NCBI GenBank assembly: GCA_041910015.1
Contig: JAYRRR010000109.1
Location: 1 to 37,300 of the forward strand
Direction: 5' to 3'
DNA length: 37,300 nt
Origin: RPQJ01 sp041910015
GTDB lineage: Bacteria > Pseudomonadota > Gammaproteobacteria > Steroidobacterales > Steroidobacteraceae
The translations under genes were made by a program, and so were the position numbers. Below the pieces are notes generated by a model. That model was not told the origin of the DNA, searched no databases, and was given only the letters and a program-made list of their open reading frames with translations. Below are positions 35,701 through 37,300 of the stretch, one piece after another. The number at the start of each line of letters is the position of its first letter. The stretch's first letter is position 1.

Positions 35701-37056
35701 TCAGTGGCTCACGGTGTCCTTGACGGCCTCCAGCGCGTCCTTCAGCCCGAACTTCTTTTTCTTCTTCTGCGGCTGTTCCCCGGCGGGCTGCGACGGATCC
35801 TGCGGCGCCGACGCCGCATCGCCGACCTCGTCGGTGCCCTCCGCGCCATCCATCGACGGCATGCCGAGCATGGCCATTGCGACCGACTTCACGCGGATCT
35901 TGAGCGCCCAGTCCGGTTCGTACTGGATTTTAGGGTCGGTCGGGCGCGGCGGGTAGGCGAGGTTCAGTTCGGTGCCGTAGGCGATCATGCGCAGCATGCC
36001 GCCCATGCTCTCGCCCTCGCCGAAGACGCCCTTCGGGATGTCGCAGCTCGTCGCCGTCGGCTGCAGCAGCACCTTGTCCTTGAGCCACTGGTCGACCGAC
36101 TTGTTGGTCTGGTAATCAACGAGGCCGAAGCCGGAGTCGGGCAGTTCGCTCGAGGTCCACAAGGTCATTTCGGCGGCACCGGACTCGTCACCCTTGCCGC
36201 CCATCGCCGCGATGAAATAGGCGCGCGCGTTCGGCACGACCGGCCAGCGCAGTTGCGTCACGCCGTCGGCCTGCGACTGCTGCAGGGCGATGGGCGCCAT
36301 GATGTCCTGCGGTGGCGGGATGTTGAACTTGAAGCTCTCCGGCACGCCTTCCCCGGTGAACACGTGCTGGCCGACGAAGCTCGAGCCATCGGGCACCATG
36401 CGCTTGTCCTCGAGGTTCGGCCAGACGGGGCGGCCGGCGGCCGAGTGCGTGCCGCGCTGCGTGGCACGCCGGCCGCGGAAGATCTCGCCGAGTTGTTGCA
36501 CGGTCGCCGTCTCGAAATCGAGGACCTTGGGTTGACCCGGCCGGATCGTCGTGCCGCAGCCCCAGTAGAGCTTGATCCTGGCTTTCGGCGGCTCCGCCGG
36601 TTCGATCGGCTCATCGCCTCGCTCCGTCGGCGCGGGCTTCGCCTGCGGCAGTACCTTGAGCTTCAGTGTCGGCGCGAGCTTGGTCGCCTCCGGCACGGCC
36701 TGCGTGGCTTCGGCGAGGTTCGGATTGCGGCTGGTGCGCAGCGTCACATCGACGAAACTGCCGGAGCCGCCCCACTTGGTATGGCCGAACTGGTTGCTCG
36801 ACTTGCCGCCGAACAGCGCCGAAAGCGGCATGCTGCCTGCACCTTCGCCGCCGCCCATGCCGCTCATCATGCCGGCCATGCCGCCGGGCATGCCGGGCGA
36901 CGAGAACGTGGCGATGTCGATCCATCCCTGGGCGATCGGCGGCTTGTCCGGCGGACGCTGGGTCGCGGCAGGTGCCTGCTGGGCCAGCACGGGGGCGGCG
37001 AGGGCTCCCAGCAACGTGCCGGCGACGGGAACGAGAGCCAGGGAAATACGGCGCAT
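35701..37056 (-). CDS. Secreted protein of unknown function
   Basis: I do not recognise the family. The 451-residue product has a clear signal peptide at 1-25 (hydrophobic, ending APVLA). A Met/Gly-rich low-complexity stretch covers about 52-75. The middle has KLYWGCGTTIRPGQP and a repeated mention of PPPQ-like prolines; residues about 255-400 look beta-rich with regular hydrophobic alternation. The C-terminus has five consecutive lysines and an amphipathic helix. The ATG at 37056 follows AAGGAAGG at good spacing. It is transcribed away from the downstream tRNA and toward ychF, with no operon partner. Periplasmic or secreted location is the only safe statement. Confidence 0.8.
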   Translation of the reverse strand: MRRISLALVPVAGTLLGALAAPVLAQQAPAATQRPPDKPPIAQGWIDIATFSSPGMPGGMAGMMSGMGGGEGAGSMPLSALFGGKSSNQFGHTKWGGSGSFVDVTLRTSRNPNLAEATQAVPEATKLAPTLKLKVLPQAKPAPTERGDEPIEPAEPPKARIKLYWGCGTTIRPGQPKVLDFETATVQQLGEIFRGRRATQRGTHSAAGRPVWPNLEDKRMVPDGSSFVGQHVFTGEGVPESFKFNIPPPQDIMAPIALQQSQADGVTQLRWPVVPNARAYFIAAMGGKGDESGAAEMTLWTSSELPDSGFGLVDYQTNKSVDQWLKDKVLLQPTATSCDIPKGVFGEGESMGGMLRMIAYGTELNLAYPPRPTDPKIQYEPDWALKIRVKSVAMAMLGMPSMDGAEGTDEVGDAASAPQDPSQPAGEQPQKKKKKFGLKDALEAVKDTVSH

Positions 37057-37140
37057 GGCGGGGCCTTCCTTCGACTTTTTCTCGTTGCGGAGTTTGGCAC
37101 GAACGCACCCGCAGCGGCAGATGGGAAAAGCCAGCCGATC

Positions 37141-37169
37141 TTGGCGCTCTTCCGGGTGCCCTGTACAAT
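37141..37169 (+). promoter_or_regulatory. Promoter of the CAT tRNA
   Basis: TTGGCG (37141-37146) and TACAAT (37164-37169, five of six to consensus) are spaced by 17 bases. The expected start lies near 37176, about 48 bases before the mature tRNA. The region after the -10 is GC-rich (CCGCGGCCCCC), the kind of discriminator seen in stable-RNA promoters under stringent control. Confidence 0.65.
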
Positions 37170-37223
37170 CCGCGGCCCCCAACGGTCCGCGTTCGCGGGG
37201 CCGCGCCGGCAGACGAACCTCGT

Positions 37224-37300
<77 letters not shown>

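Overview
The window reads as a chromosomal segment of a GC-rich gammaproteobacterium. The evidence is gene content and order: mreB-mreC-mreD-mrdA-rodA-mltB, hemA-prfA-prmC, and lolB-ispE-tRNA-Gln-prs-rplY-pth-ychF are arrangements of this class, and the proteins align by eye with their E. coli counterparts in length and catalytic residues. Presence of GatCAB and of a fused ArsR-methyltransferase regulator beside metF-metH separates it from the enterics and suggests a deeper lineage. No genus can be named from the sequence alone.

Layout. 1-6724 (minus): the elongasome operon for rod shape, from mreB to mltB, the last gene running off the left edge. 6775-6817: overlapping divergent promoters. 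6859-10181 (plus): gatCAB, making Asn-tRNA and/or Gln-tRNA by transamidation. 10183-11611 (minus): two adjacent PIN-toxin modules, each with its own palindromic operator. 11747-14228 (plus): class I fumarase and the redox chaperone Hsp33. 14506-16409: a second accessory islet with a HicA-like/HTH gene pair, a gene remnant and a third PIN-toxin module. 16523-22125 (plus): a SahR-like regulator, metF and metH, a methionine/one-carbon operon with a candidate operator next to the first start codon. 22186-28653 (minus): a secreted M28 peptidase, mtgA, a cyclophilin, prmC, prfA and hemA. 28742-35657 (plus): a TPR lipoprotein, lolB, ispE, tRNA-Gln, prs, rplY, pth, ychF. 35701-37056 (minus): an unrecognised secreted protein. 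37141-37300 (plus): a tRNA with a CAT anticodon behind a strong promoter, ending exactly at the window edge.

How the parts work together. The core genes serve wall elongation (MreBCD/PBP2/RodA, with MltB and MtgA acting on glycan), translation quality and termination (GatCAB, PrmC plus RF1, Pth, L25, YchF), tetrapyrrole and isoprenoid precursors (HemA, IspE), nucleotide precursors (Prs), outer-membrane lipoprotein insertion (LolB), and methionine regeneration (MetF, MetH). The accessory DNA consists almost entirely of small toxin-antitoxin-like modules slotted between core genes. The least described element is the two-gene unit at 14526-15400: a small HicA-like protein with a Cys4 cluster followed by a 186-residue HTH protein, preceded by a 7-bp inverted repeat. 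A second point of interest is a promoter-like sequence inside ispE, written in codons that are rare for this genome, placed to transcribe tRNA-Gln and prs.
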